Of a stretch of DNA of 64,000 nucleotides, positions 1 to 10,198 are shown in pieces. A program made the position numbers and the translations under genes. The DNA comes from Mageeibacillus sp. Its GTDB lineage: Bacteria; Bacillota; Clostridia; Saccharofermentanales; Saccharofermentanaceae. The stretch is taken from the NCBI GenBank assembly GCA_022484595.1, contig JAKVLB010000007.1, forward strand, positions 61,745 to 125,744, written 5' to 3'. The notes below the pieces were generated by a model that did no database searches, had not been told where the DNA came from, and worked only from the letters and a program-made list of their open reading frames with translations. Numbering within the stretch: the first letter of the stretch is position 1; each line of letters starts with the position of its first letter.

Positions 1-465
1 GATATTGATAACATTATCCGTTGGAGGAACAATCCAAGGGTGAGGTGCAATTTCATATATAGAGAAGATTTCACCCGTGAAAGCCAGTTGAAGTGGATTG
101 AAGATTATGTGAGAACCGGCAAGGTATTGCAGATGATAATATGCAGCAATGAGCTTAATCGGCCGGTTGGCTGTGTGTATTTCAAAGATATAGACAAGGA
201 TAGTTTGCAGGCAGAATATGGCATTTTCATAGGTGATGATGCAGCCGTAGGAAAAGGTTACGGAACTGAAACTGCAAAACTTGCGTTTGCTATTGCAAAG
301 GAGAGACTCGGAATAAAGAGAGTTATTTTGAGAGTGTTTATGAGTAACAGATATGCGATTAAAAGTTATATGGCGGCGGGGTTTACAGTTGTAAAGAATA
401 TGCCTGGTATTGTTTGTTCTGATGGAACTGCTCAGGATATGGTACTGATGAAGTGTATTCTTTAA
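1..465 (+). CDS. GNAT-family N-acetyltransferase, 5' end outside window
   Basis: The reading frame is open from base 1, so the gene starts upstream of the window. A GTG at 40 is not needed, because the translation before it (WRNNP at residues 8-12) fits the usual N-terminal pattern of RimJ/RimL-type acetyltransferases. The acetyl-CoA loop is visible as GKGYG (about residues 84-88), followed by the helix of motif A and a C-terminal YMAAGF segment typical of the GNAT fold. The family transfers acetyl from acetyl-CoA to an amino group. Members inside surface-polysaccharide loci often acetylate amino-sugar nucleotides, which is inferred here only from the following membrane genes. The substrate cannot be read from sequence. 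Confidence 0.85.
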   Translation, partial: DIDNIIRWRNNPRVRCNFIYREDFTRESQLKWIEDYVRTGKVLQMIICSNELNRPVGCVYFKDIDKDSLQAEYGIFIGDDAAVGKGYGTETAKLAFAIAKERLGIKRVILRVFMSNRYAIKSYMAAGFTVVKNMPGIVCSDGTAQDMVLMKCIL

Positions 466-498
466 CGCATGAACAGCACAATTAGCAGGAGACAATTT

Positions 499-1665
499 AT
501 GAATCGAAGAGGTACATTTAGAAATGCAATTAAGAATGTGCTGATAATTGTAATATTATGTGCATTTTTTGTGGCTTTGTTTTCCTTGCATTCAAGACAA
601 CTTAATCCTGATTTCTGGAGTAAAGGCATATACAGTTCTGATTTTCCTGCTCACATGGGAGTGTTTACAAGCGGTAAAACTTACTCATGGCTTAGGTACC
701 TGCTCCCTTTTGTACAGAAGTCATTTGGAAATAATGGAGTTGCGTTTGTTATTGCATGTGCGGAGATACTTACTGTATTTGCGGTTGCATTATTGCTGTG
801 TCAAACAATGAATAAAGTTAAAAGCTATTCTACTGCATTAATTTTGGGAGTTGCCTGCCTAATAGAGAAGTCGTTCTGGTATCCAAATGTGAAATATCTG
901 TATTTTGGTTGCGCAGTAACAACTGTATTGCATAACACAACTTATATTTTTATGCTTCTCGCAGAAACGCTTGCGATCCTGTTTTTCTTTAAGATGGTTG
1001 AAGATGGGATAAGTGTAATTAAGTGGAAGTATTGGGTGGCATATACTTTGTTCCTGACACTGGCAACCGGTATCAAGGGATCGTTTCTGACCTGTTTTGC
1101 ACCGGTGCTTTTGGTGTTATTAATTGTGGATTTTATTAGGACAAGATGTAGAAATATTACTAATGAAGTCCTGATTGGAATAAGTGTATTTCCAAGCTTA
1201 CTAATATTGTATCTGCAGACATTGCAGCTATTTGACGATACTTCTAGAGTAATTTTCAAGCCATTTGCTCTTTGGCAAGATTATTTTCTATCGAGTCAAT
1301 TGAGAAGCATACCTTTTGTACTGTGTGTAATGGTAATGTTTTTTAAGAAATATAAGGGTAAACTGTGGTACATTTTCTCATTGCTGATGGGATTTTGCGG
1401 ATATGCTGAGTTTCTCCTGTTAGCAGAGTCTGGGCCAAGAATGATGCACGGGAACATGGGATGGTCATGGTTTTCCGGGTATTTTGTGCTATTTTCAGCG
1501 TCAGTGTCAATATTCGCAAATGAATGGTCACTGTTTTTAAGAGAAGATCACAAGAACAGAAAGAAGTTGGTATGTCTGGTGTTCTGTAGTTTACTACTTT
1601 GCTGGCATGTATTTTCAGGTGTTGTATATTTGCGACGGTTACTTAATGGATCTTATTATTGTTAG
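499..1665 (+). CDS. Polytopic membrane protein of unknown function
   Basis: The protein is about 388 residues with roughly nine to eleven hydrophobic segments from residue ~15 to the C-terminus. I chose the ATG at 499 because an AGGAG lies 7 nt upstream of it; the earlier in-frame ATG at 469 has no ribosome binding site. A short loop after the first membrane helix contains SDFPAH, an acidic/His pattern reminiscent of the first external loop of GT-C glycosyltransferases, but this is weak. It follows the acetyltransferase by about 33 bases and precedes small EamA transporters and two GT-C-like proteins, so a role in surface-glycan assembly is likely by context. I do not recognise the family. 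Confidence 0.75.
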   Translation: MNRRGTFRNAIKNVLIIVILCAFFVALFSLHSRQLNPDFWSKGIYSSDFPAHMGVFTSGKTYSWLRYLLPFVQKSFGNNGVAFVIACAEILTVFAVALLLCQTMNKVKSYSTALILGVACLIEKSFWYPNVKYLYFGCAVTTVLHNTTYIFMLLAETLAILFFFKMVEDGISVIKWKYWVAYTLFLTLATGIKGSFLTCFAPVLLVLLIVDFIRTRCRNITNEVLIGISVFPSLLILYLQTLQLFDDTSRVIFKPFALWQDYFLSSQLRSIPFVLCVMVMFFKKYKGKLWYIFSLLMGFCGYAEFLLLAESGPRMMHGNMGWSWFSGYFVLFSASVSIFANEWSLFLREDHKNRKKLVCLVFCSLLLCWHVFSGVVYLRRLLNGSYYC

Positions 1666-1723
1666 CGTGTGATGGTAGCGGCTGTAAATGTGTTATTATG
1701 ACTAATGGAACGAGAATTAATAT

Positions 1724-2113
1724 ATGAACAAGAAAAAAGTAATAACTATTGCTTTGCTTCACATAATGCTTATGGTTTACTCAATGAGCGGGATATGCAG
1801 CAAGATGGCATCAAAACAGGAATTCCTGAGCCTGAGATTTCTACTCTATTATGCTGGGGTCATTGTTTTGTTGGCAGTTTATGCTGTCGCATGGCAGCAG
1901 ATAATCAAGCGAATTTCTCTCACTCTGGCATATGCTAACAGGGCTGTGACGGTTGTCTGGGGGCTTGTGTGGGGAATGATATTTTTCCACGAACAAGTAA
2001 CAGTGGGCAAAGCTGTTGGTGCCATGCTGGTTGTAGCGGGAGTAGTTTTCTACGCATTGGCAGACAATAAACAATCAGATGACAAAGCGGAGGAATGTAA
2101 ACATAATGGATAA
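1724..2113 (+). CDS. Small EamA/SMR-type membrane transporter, subunit 1
   Basis: A 129-residue protein with four predicted membrane helices and a charged C-terminal tail rich in Lys and Asp/Glu. Length and helix pattern match the small multidrug resistance / EamA-half family, which includes ArnE and ArnF, the two-subunit flippase of undecaprenyl-phosphate aminoarabinose. The next gene overlaps it by 8 bases and encodes a second protein of the same type, so the two probably form a heterodimer. With GT-C-like proteins directly downstream, flipping of a lipid-linked sugar is a better guess than drug export, but this is inference. The Shine-Dalgarno sequence before 1724 is weak. Confidence 0.75.
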   Translation: MNKKKVITIALLHIMLMVYSMSGICSKMASKQEFLSLRFLLYYAGVIVLLAVYAVAWQQIIKRISLTLAYANRAVTVVWGLVWGMIFFHEQVTVGKAVGAMLVVAGVVFYALADNKQSDDKAEECKHNG

Positions 2114-2459
2114 GTCAATCTTACTTTATTCTCTTGTTCTTCTCTGCGGTACCTTTGTCAGTTCAATCTCTCAGGTAATGCTAAAGAAAGCTTCACAGAA
2201 GCACTATTCTTCTTTACTGAAGGAGTATTTGAATCCTTTGGTCTTTTTTGCATATGTTTTGTTTGTCGGATGCACGCTTCTGTCTGTTCTTGCCTATAAG
2301 GGAATTCCTCTGTCGATGGGTCCGGTTCTTGAGGCTACCGGATACATTTATATATCTTTATTTGGCGTTAAGATATTCCATGAGAAGATAAGTTTTGCTA
2401 AAATCATATCGTTGCTGCTAATTGTAACCGGAATATGCATATATGCTTTCTGTGGGTGA
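2106..2459 (+). CDS. Small EamA/SMR-type membrane transporter, subunit 2
   Basis: A 117-residue, four-helix protein of the small EamA/SMR type. The longest frame opens at 2079, but the ATG at 2106 follows GCGGAGGA at a normal distance and overlaps the end of the preceding gene by 8 bases, so 2106 is preferred. A Gly-Pro motif (SMGPVLEATGYI, around residues 74-85) before the last two helices resembles the conserved region of DMT half-transporters. Partner of the gene at 1724; the pair resembles the ArnE/ArnF arrangement in size and coupling. The substrate is unknown; a polyprenyl-phosphate sugar is inferred from the GT-C-like neighbours. Confidence 0.75.
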   Translation: MDKSILLYSLVLLCGTFVSSISQVMLKKASQKHYSSLLKEYLNPLVFFAYVLFVGCTLLSVLAYKGIPLSMGPVLEATGYIYISLFGVKIFHEKISFAKIISLLLIVTGICIYAFCG

Positions 2460-2465
2460 CGGGTT

Positions 2466-3806
2466 ATGAATACAATCAGAAGATACAAACTTTCACTGCC
2501 TATAATATTGATTGCCGGGTTCATATATAGTTATTTGGCTTGGAATATGCAGATGGGCCAATGTCCGGATGAACAAATGCGATATCCTGTTGCTCAATGG
2601 ATTGTATCCCACAATTCTCTTCCGACCGGATATGAGGAAGAGTTAATTAATCCAACATGGGGTTTCTCATATGCATTGCTGCCATATTTCCCGACTATGG
2701 CTGGCGCAGTGTTTATGAAGTGCATCTCAATATTTACACACAGTGAGCACCTGTTATTATTTGCATGCAGATTCGTTGAAGTTATAGCCGGTTCTATAGA
2801 TGTTTTTCTCTGCTTCAGAATTGGAGATAAATTATTTCACAACAAAGTGTCGGTGTACATGTTGGCTATATTTGTAGGTTTCTTACCGCAAATTGCGTAT
2901 TTGAGTGGATATATCAATAATGATGTAGTATCACTGATGAGTTGTTTCATTATCTTTGATGCATTGCTTACAGGAACTACCGGATGGACACTAAAAAAAT
3001 CACTTTACCTTGCATCAGGTGTCAGCTTCTGTATGCTCACTTATTATTTTGCGTACATGTGGGTGATTATTGCAATTGTCGGTTACATTTTTACTTCATA
3101 TAAGTCAACTCAAAACAAGATAAAGACTGCAAAAGGGGCAGGAACTGTTGCGATGATGGTTTTTGTAATGGCCGGTTGGTATTTTATTCGTAACATAATT
3201 ATTTACAATGGTGATGTTTTTGGACTGAATCAGACGGCAATTTCAGCCAGTATGTATGAGGCGGAAGGTCATGAAGTCTTTCACGCAATTTCTGCCCAAG
3301 ATCACGGAATGAGTTTTAGGGAAATGATGTTAGATAATTCACTTGATATCGGATGGATTCGTACCACAACAAGAAGTTTGCTGGGTCAGTTTGGATATAT
3401 GGCCTATACTATGCCTGAATATGTCTATGATTTTTACAAGTGGTTTCTTAGGTTGGGATTATTTCTCTTAGTTTATTTCAAGGAGAAGACAAAACTGAGA
3501 AAATCGATTGTGTTCTCGTTGATAATATCGGTAATAGCTGTTGTCGCCATATCTGCGTACAACTCATTTTACAATGATTATCAATCTCAAGGCAGGTATA
3601 TTTTGTCGGCAATTCCTGCTATAGGAACGTTTGTGATTGCAGGCTATGACGCTTTGGGAGAGCGGCTCGCAAGTCTGAAGTTTGTGAGAAAATCAAAGGT
3701 GATGCAGGTTGTTGCCGGGAATGCAGTTCAGGTTGTTCTGTCGATAGCATTGATAGGTATATTTATCTATGTGTTAAAGACAGTTATGATTCCGAATCTG
3801 TTCTGA
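2466..3806 (+). CDS. GT-C-like membrane glycosyltransferase (DUF2142-like)
   Basis: A 446-residue integral membrane protein with about ten to twelve hydrophobic segments. The first extracytoplasmic loop carries CPDEQMRYP (residues 33-41). An acidic PDE motif at this position is characteristic of the DUF2142/GT39-like superfamily, whose members use polyprenyl-phosphate-linked sugars to glycosylate acceptors outside the membrane. It begins 6 bases after the small transporter gene, suggesting one transcript in which the transporter pair supplies a flipped lipid-sugar and this protein transfers it. Donor and acceptor are unknown. The codons are noticeably A+T-rich compared with genes after 5300. 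Confidence 0.7.
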   Translation: MNTIRRYKLSLPIILIAGFIYSYLAWNMQMGQCPDEQMRYPVAQWIVSHNSLPTGYEEELINPTWGFSYALLPYFPTMAGAVFMKCISIFTHSEHLLLFACRFVEVIAGSIDVFLCFRIGDKLFHNKVSVYMLAIFVGFLPQIAYLSGYINNDVVSLMSCFIIFDALLTGTTGWTLKKSLYLASGVSFCMLTYYFAYMWVIIAIVGYIFTSYKSTQNKIKTAKGAGTVAMMVFVMAGWYFIRNIIIYNGDVFGLNQTAISASMYEAEGHEVFHAISAQDHGMSFREMMLDNSLDIGWIRTTTRSLLGQFGYMAYTMPEYVYDFYKWFLRLGLFLLVYFKEKTKLRKSIVFSLIISVIAVVAISAYNSFYNDYQSQGRYILSAIPAIGTFVIAGYDALGERLASLKFVRKSKVMQVVAGNAVQVVLSIALIGIFIYVLKTVMIPNLF

Positions 3807-3810
3807 TAAT

Positions 3811-5250
3811 ATGTATAACAAGATAATACAATCAATAGAGAAGATAATGGATGTAGTTGCGAGATATACGCTTGCTGTTGCTTTCTCAGTGATATTTATC
3901 ATTGGTTTGTTTATTAAAGCAATGTATTCTTTTGACGATTCCCCTTACTTCACAACACCTACCGTATTTGATTTTTTATCTTTCGCAGTTGTTATATTGA
4001 TTACATTCATAGCTTATAAATACAGAGACTTTATACAGAAGAAGACCAATTACAAATTGTGTTTTGTCCTGTTTACAGCTGCTGCGCTTGCATATGTTAT
4101 TCTGGTGCCGCTTATTCCTTTTTCTGATATGAGCGCAGTTTATCAGGGCGCTATTCTTTTTGCGGAAGGCAAGTGGTCTGTTTTTTTTGATATGCCATAT
4201 TGGAATGTTTTCCTTGTAAATATGAAGTTTGCCATGTTCTGGGGAGTCCTGATATTTCCGTTTCCAAAGCAACTAATCACTTTTAAAATATACAATATAA
4301 TAATGATGTATGTTGTTGCAAGGTTTACTGGAGAGATAGCCAAAAAGTATACAGCATATTACAATCTTGTGTATCTTGGTATACTGTCTTTCCTGCCGTT
4401 TATCATCTATGCAAATCATATTTATTACGACATGCCTGTAATTATGCTGATTGTCCTTGGCTTATATTTATATATCCGAAGAGACAATCTGATTATGAGC
4501 CTCATTGTTCTGTCGTTTGCGGGAGTAGTACGAGACACGAGTTTCTTAGTTATTGCATCAATTGTAATAGTATATGTTATTGATAACAGAGGCATCAAGG
4601 GAAGAGAGGCGTATCACGTCTTTTTTAGATTGGCTGCCGCCATAGCGTTGTTTATCACAATAAAAACTGGGTTGCAGCTCGTAGTAGAGAAGTTTCAGCA
4701 AAACGAATATCAACCATATCCGTCGTGGAATGGGTACTATATCGGAATTAATGAGACCGAATTCGGATTTATGAACAATGCTGAGTTAAGTTACAGCAGA
4801 AGTTTACAGGATGTCATTGACAGAATCAGAGAATACGGTCCAGTAAGGATATGCAAAATTTTACTCAAAAAGACATTCTGGTTGTGGAGCCAGGGAACAT
4901 ACCAGGCTCAACGGTATGGCTTCGGCATAGATACAGACAACTGGAATGACAAATTTCAATATCAGACCGTTATTACGCCTTGCGTTCTGAATGATTCGCA
5001 ATTTCTGAGAAAAGTGATAAACGCATTTGGTCGTGCACAGTACTATGTTTTGTTCGGACTATCAATAATTACACTGTGGAGAAAGAGCAGCGCGGACAAA
5101 TACAGATTATTTATCTATATGTTTATGGCAACGTTTCTGATTATGCTGTTATTCGAACTTAAATCGCGTTATATTCTGTTTCTGTTTCCGTGTATGCTGA
5201 TAATGGCGATTGACTGTTTTGATTATCAATTGCCGCGGAGAGTCAATTAG
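3811..5250 (+). CDS. GT-C-like membrane glycosyltransferase
   Basis: A 479-residue polytopic membrane protein starting 4 bases after the preceding stop; no separate ribosome binding site is obvious, so translation is probably coupled. After two N-terminal helices and a cytoplasmic basic stretch, an external loop holds IPFSDMSAVYQGAILFAEG (around residues 103-121). The acidic residue after the third helix and the following amphipathic segment are typical of ArnT/PMT-like GT-C enzymes. A long soluble segment (about residues 290-410) lies between late helices, also common in this class. Probable role: transfer of a sugar from an undecaprenyl-phosphate carrier to a surface polymer. The exact family is uncertain. 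Confidence 0.65.
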   Translation: MYNKIIQSIEKIMDVVARYTLAVAFSVIFIIGLFIKAMYSFDDSPYFTTPTVFDFLSFAVVILITFIAYKYRDFIQKKTNYKLCFVLFTAAALAYVILVPLIPFSDMSAVYQGAILFAEGKWSVFFDMPYWNVFLVNMKFAMFWGVLIFPFPKQLITFKIYNIIMMYVVARFTGEIAKKYTAYYNLVYLGILSFLPFIIYANHIYYDMPVIMLIVLGLYLYIRRDNLIMSLIVLSFAGVVRDTSFLVIASIVIVYVIDNRGIKGREAYHVFFRLAAAIALFITIKTGLQLVVEKFQQNEYQPYPSWNGYYIGINETEFGFMNNAELSYSRSLQDVIDRIREYGPVRICKILLKKTFWLWSQGTYQAQRYGFGIDTDNWNDKFQYQTVITPCVLNDSQFLRKVINAFGRAQYYVLFGLSIITLWRKSSADKYRLFIYMFMATFLIMLLFELKSRYILFLFPCMLIMAIDCFDYQLPRRVN

Positions 5251-5253
5251 TTT

Positions 5254-5282
5254 TTGCCATAACCCTCTACTTTATATATAAT
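5254..5282 (+). promoter_or_regulatory. Sigma-A type promoter for the rml/polysaccharide operon
   Basis: TTGCCA (5254-5259), 17 bases, then a perfect TATAAT (5277-5282). Predicted start of transcription is near 5289, about 30 bases before rmlA, which has its own AGGAGG ribosome binding site. It also marks the change from the A+T-rich block to the rml locus. Confidence 0.75.
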
Positions 5283-5320
5283 AGCAGGATAACTACGGTT
5301 GTTTTATCAGGAGGCGTCAA

Positions 5321-6217
<897 letters not shown>

Positions 6218-6248
6218 GAATCAATAACTGAAAGAAGGATCATAAAAA

Positions 6249-7286
6249 ATGAAGATTATCGTTACCGGCGGCGCCGGATTCATCGGAAGCAATTTTATAT
6301 TCCATATGTTAGGAGAGCATCCGGATTACAGAATTATCTGCCTCGACAAGCTCACATATGCCGGCAATCTGTCAACACTTGAATCGGTTATGGACAACCC
6401 GAACTTCAGGTTCGTCAAGGCTGATATCTGTGACAAAGCAGCGGTTGAAAAACTTTTCGAAGAAGAGACGCCTGATATAGTCGTTAATTTCGCTGCCGAG
6501 TCGCACGTTGACCGCTCGATTGAGAACCCTCAGATTTTCCTTGAGACGAATATAATCGGAACTTCGGTACTTATGGATGCATGCCGCAAATACGGCATCA
6601 AGCGTTATCACCAGGTATCGACAGACGAGGTTTACGGTGATCTGCCGCTTGACCGTCCGGACCTGTTCTTTACGGAGACAACACCTATACATACGAGCTC
6701 ACCTTATTCATCTTCGAAGGCCGGAGCAGATCTTCTTGTGCTCGCGTATTACAGGACGTTCGGACTGCCTGTTACCATATCGCGCTGCTCGAACAACTAC
6801 GGCCCGTATCATTTCCCGGAGAAGCTTATTCCGCTGATGATTGCCAACTGTCTTAACGACAAGCCGCTGCCGGTTTACGGAGAAGGACTAAATGTAAGAG
6901 ACTGGCTCTATGTTGAAGATCACTGCCGCGCGATTGACCTGATAATCCATAACGGCAGAGTAGGTGAGGTTTATAATGTCGGCGGACACAACGAGATGAA
7001 GAATATCGACATAGTTAAGCTTATCTGCGAGTATTTAGGCAAGCCGGAGTCACTTATCGTTCATGTTGAAGACCGCAAGGGTCACGATATGCGTTATGCA
7101 ATCGATCCTACCAAGATTCACAATGAACTCGGCTGGCTTCCTGAGACCAAGTTTGCCGACGGTATAAAGAAGACAATAGACTGGTATCTTGCAAACCGCG
7201 AGTGGTGGGAGAACATCATTTCCGGAGATTATCAGAATTACTATGAGAATATGTACTCCAAGAGAGTATCGGAGGGAACGAAGTAA
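6249..7286 (+). CDS. rmlB: dTDP-glucose 4,6-dehydratase RmlB
   Basis: Second enzyme of dTDP-rhamnose synthesis: converts dTDP-glucose to dTDP-4-keto-6-deoxyglucose with bound NAD. The extended SDR fold shows the Rossmann motif GGAGFIGSN (residues 7-15), the STDEVYGD segment near residue 125 carrying the catalytic Thr-Asp-Glu, and YSSSK near residue 155 with the catalytic Tyr and Lys. Length 345 is normal. AGAAGGA precedes the ATG, and the stop codon overlaps the ATG of rmlD by one base (TAATG), so the two are translationally coupled. Confidence 0.97.
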   Translation: MKIIVTGGAGFIGSNFIFHMLGEHPDYRIICLDKLTYAGNLSTLESVMDNPNFRFVKADICDKAAVEKLFEEETPDIVVNFAAESHVDRSIENPQIFLETNIIGTSVLMDACRKYGIKRYHQVSTDEVYGDLPLDRPDLFFTETTPIHTSSPYSSSKAGADLLVLAYYRTFGLPVTISRCSNNYGPYHFPEKLIPLMIANCLNDKPLPVYGEGLNVRDWLYVEDHCRAIDLIIHNGRVGEVYNVGGHNEMKNIDIVKLICEYLGKPESLIVHVEDRKGHDMRYAIDPTKIHNELGWLPETKFADGIKKTIDWYLANREWWENIISGDYQNYYENMYSKRVSEGTK

Positions 7287-8206
7287 TGAAGTTTTTTGTT
7301 ACAGGAGTAGGCGGTCAGCTCGGGCATGACGTAATGAACGAGCTCGCTTCGCGCGGTTACGAGGGCGTCGGCTCAGATATAGCACCGGTTTACAGCGGTG
7401 TGGCGGATGGCTCGGCAGTTACGACTATGCCGTATGTACAGCTTGATATTACCGACGGCGACGCAGTTATGAAGGCAGTGTCTCAAGTCAGGCCTGACGT
7501 TGTTGTTCACTGTGCGGCATGGACGGCTGTTGACGCGGCTGAAGAAGAAGAGAACAAGCCAAAGGTTCATGCGATAAATGTGGATGGAACGGCATATATG
7601 GCCAAGGCTGCCGCTTCAGTGGGCGCGAAGATATTCTACATCAGCACAGACTATGTTTTCGACGGCAAGGGCGACAAGCCATGGACGCCTGACTGCAAGG
7701 ATTACGCGCCGATCAACTATTACGGTCAGACCAAGCTTGAAGGAGAGCTCGCTGTTGCCAAAGCTACGGACAGGTTCTTCATTGTGAGAATCGCGTGGGT
7801 ATTCGGAAAGAACGGCAAGAACTTCATCAAGACGATGGTTAACGTCGGAAAGACTCACGATCATGTGAGAGTTGTAGCGGATCAGATCGGTACACCGACT
7901 TATACTTATGACCTCGCGAGACTTCTCGTTGACATGAGCGAGACCGATAAGTTCGGTTACTATCACGCTACCAACAGCGGCGGATATATATCATGGTATG
8001 ATTTTACACGTGAAATTTACGAGCAGGCCGGACTTGCCGATAAGGTCACCGTGGAAGCTGTGACGACCGAGGAGTATGGTTTGTCCAAGGCGGCGAGGCC
8101 TAAGAATTCAAGGCTTGATAAGTCAAAGCTTGTAGAGAACGGGTTCGAGCCTCTGCCGACATGGCAGTCTGCGCTCAACAGATATCTGAAGGAGATGAAC
8201 GGCTGA
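7286..8206 (+). CDS. rmlD: dTDP-4-dehydrorhamnose reductase RmlD
   Basis: Final enzyme of dTDP-L-rhamnose formation, reducing dTDP-4-keto-rhamnose with NAD(P)H. The N-terminus has the family glycine motif GVGGQLGHDV (residues 7-16). STDYVFDG (about residues 112-119) and YYGQTKLEGE (about 137-146) contain the SDR Thr/Tyr/Lys active residues. 306 residues is slightly longer than many RmlD proteins (about 280-300) because of a short insert around residues 30-50. It overlaps rmlB by one base and is followed one base later by rmlC. The gene order A-B-D-C differs from the common A-C-B-D order. Confidence 0.96.
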   Translation: MKFFVTGVGGQLGHDVMNELASRGYEGVGSDIAPVYSGVADGSAVTTMPYVQLDITDGDAVMKAVSQVRPDVVVHCAAWTAVDAAEEEENKPKVHAINVDGTAYMAKAAASVGAKIFYISTDYVFDGKGDKPWTPDCKDYAPINYYGQTKLEGELAVAKATDRFFIVRIAWVFGKNGKNFIKTMVNVGKTHDHVRVVADQIGTPTYTYDLARLLVDMSETDKFGYYHATNSGGYISWYDFTREIYEQAGLADKVTVEAVTTEEYGLSKAARPKNSRLDKSKLVENGFEPLPTWQSALNRYLKEMNG

Positions 8207-8207
8207 T

Positions 8208-8780
8208 ATGGGTCAGATTAAAGTTACAAATGCCCCGATCAAGGGATTATACATTATTGAACCGGCTGTACATGGCGATGAAAGAGGTTATTTCGTTGAG
8301 ACCTATAATCAGCGCGATATGCATGAAGCCGGGCTTGACATGGTGTTCGTTCAGGATAACCAGAGCATGTCAACCAGAGGCGTTCTCAGGGGTCTGCATT
8401 ATCAGAAAGAATTTCCTCAGGGCAAGCTTGTTCGTGCAATTAAGGGAACGGTTTTCGATGTGGCGGTTGACCTGAGAACCGGGAGTGAGACGTACGGACA
8501 GTGGTTCGGTGTCGAGCTGTCGGCGGAGAATAAGAAGCAGTTTTATATTTCGCAGGGGTTTGCACACGGTTTTCTTGTTCTTACAGAGACTGCCGAGTTC
8601 TGCTATAAGGTTACCGATTTCTATCATCCCGGTGATGAGGGCGGACTTAGATGGAATGATCCGGACATCGGTATCAAGTGGCCGGGAGTCGTCGGAGAGG
8701 CTTTCGAAGACGGAGCTTTGCTGAATATAAACGATCGCGACAGAAACTTTCCGGGCCTTAAGGGCGCGTTCAAGTTCTGA
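8208..8780 (+). CDS. rmlC: dTDP-4-dehydrorhamnose 3,5-epimerase RmlC
   Basis: Catalyses the 3,5-epimerisation of dTDP-4-keto-6-deoxyglucose, the step between RmlB and RmlD. The 190-residue cupin shows the family hallmarks RGVLRGLHYQ (residues 57-66, with the catalytic His), KLVRAIKGTVFDVAVDLR (about 73-90) and FAHGFLVL near residue 122. The start at 8208 follows the rmlD stop immediately and has GGAGATG upstream inside rmlD. It completes the four-gene rhamnose set; the downstream glycosyltransferases are the likely users of dTDP-rhamnose. Confidence 0.96.
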   Translation: MGQIKVTNAPIKGLYIIEPAVHGDERGYFVETYNQRDMHEAGLDMVFVQDNQSMSTRGVLRGLHYQKEFPQGKLVRAIKGTVFDVAVDLRTGSETYGQWFGVELSAENKKQFYISQGFAHGFLVLTETAEFCYKVTDFYHPGDEGGLRWNDPDIGIKWPGVVGEAFEDGALLNINDRDRNFPGLKGAFKF

Positions 8781-8797
8781 CCGAGCAATAGATAGTA

Positions 8798-10198
8798 ATG
8801 CCTGGTAAATTACATACAGCGGCAAAACATATTGACTTCGTGATGCTTGATGTCTTAAGCATCGTTTTATCCTTTGTTTTTGCCTATCTTATAAGAATTG
8901 ACAGAGTTGACGACGGCGTTTATTTCGAGATGTACAGAAATCTCGGTATAATTATCGTCGCCATTTATCTGGTGCTTGTATCTTTCAGCAACGCGCACAG
9001 CAACGTTCTTAAGCGATCTGTTCTCCGTGAGATATGGCAGATAATGGTTCTTAACGGCGAGATTATCGCCATCATGAACGTAGCACTCTTCGCGATGAAG
9101 ACATCTGCAGATTATTCGCGTATGTTGTTCGGTCTGTTTGTTGTGTTTGACTGTCTCATGATGTTTGCGCTGCGTATGATGCGCAAAGCCGTGCTGCTCA
9201 AGCGTTTCAGCGAGGGCAAGGATACCGCCAAGGTTATAGTGGTTACCTACGAGAATACTGCCGAGAAGATAATTGATACACTTAACAGGGAGAATTCCGG
9301 CTACTATGAATTCAAGGGAATCGTACTTATCGGTGAGTCGCAGGAGACCGAGATAAAGCGGATTCCTGTAATCAAGCTCGACAAAATACTGGACTACGTT
9401 AAAGAAAATGCCATTAATGAGGTTTATATTTTCGTCAAACACGGCGAAAGCGGCAAGCTTATGAGCCGTTTTATGATCATGGGTCTGACGGTGCATGTCG
9501 GGCTCAATCTTGAGCTTCGCAACCTGTCGAATGTCTCAATAGATCAGGTTGATAATTACACTGTGGTTACCTCGACCATCAGCAGTGCCACTGTCGGTGA
9601 ACTCTTTATCAAGAGAGCCTTTGACATACTGGTTGCTGTTGTAGGAATGATTGTTACGGGTTTTCTGTTTATTCTGGTGGCCCCGATAATCAAGTCCCAG
9701 TCCCCGGGTCCGGTTCTGTTCGCTCAGGAGCGTGTCGGCAAGAATGGCAAGACATTTAAGATGTACAAATTCAGGTCTATGTATTGCGGTTCCGAGAAAC
9801 GCAAAGCACTGCTGCTCAACAAGAATGAGATGTCAGGACCTGTGTTCAAGCTCGAAGATGACCCGAGAGTGTTCCCGTTCGGTCGATTTATGAGAAAGAC
9901 AAGCCTCGATGAGTTCCCTCAATTCTGGAATATCCTCAAAGGCGACATGTCACTTGTAGGTACACGTCCGCCGACAGTCGACGAATTCGAGCAGTATAAG
10001 ACGCATCACATGAGCCGCCTGGCGATGAAGCCGGGACTGACCGGAATCTGGCAGGTGTCAGGCAGATCGAGCATCACGGATTTCGAGGAGATTGTGCGTC
10101 TTGACAACGATTACATAAGAAACTTTTCGCTGCCGATGGATATTATTATCATCGCGAAAACGATTATCGCGGTGTTCGGCATGAGGGGGTCAAAATGA
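8798..10198 (+). CDS. Polyprenyl-phosphate sugar-1-phosphate transferase (WcaJ/CpsE type)
   Basis: Priming enzyme for polysaccharide synthesis: transfers a hexose-1-phosphate from a nucleotide sugar to undecaprenyl phosphate at the inner membrane face. The protein has four N-terminal membrane helices, a middle nucleotide-binding-like domain (about residues 140-260), a fifth membrane segment near 270-300 and the C-terminal catalytic bacterial sugar transferase domain. The catalytic part shows KRAFDIL, ERVGKNGKTFKMYKFRSM, DEFPQFWNILKGDMSLVGTRP and KPGLTGIWQVSGR, all family signatures. 466 residues is standard. It ends with an ATGA overlap to the following DUF4422 gene. The sugar specificity (glucose or galactose) cannot be read. 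Confidence 0.93.
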   Translation: MPGKLHTAAKHIDFVMLDVLSIVLSFVFAYLIRIDRVDDGVYFEMYRNLGIIIVAIYLVLVSFSNAHSNVLKRSVLREIWQIMVLNGEIIAIMNVALFAMKTSADYSRMLFGLFVVFDCLMMFALRMMRKAVLLKRFSEGKDTAKVIVVTYENTAEKIIDTLNRENSGYYEFKGIVLIGESQETEIKRIPVIKLDKILDYVKENAINEVYIFVKHGESGKLMSRFMIMGLTVHVGLNLELRNLSNVSIDQVDNYTVVTSTISSATVGELFIKRAFDILVAVVGMIVTGFLFILVAPIIKSQSPGPVLFAQERVGKNGKTFKMYKFRSMYCGSEKRKALLLNKNEMSGPVFKLEDDPRVFPFGRFMRKTSLDEFPQFWNILKGDMSLVGTRPPTVDEFEQYKTHHMSRLAMKPGLTGIWQVSGRSSITDFEEIVRLDNDYIRNFSLPMDIIIIAKTIIAVFGMRGSK

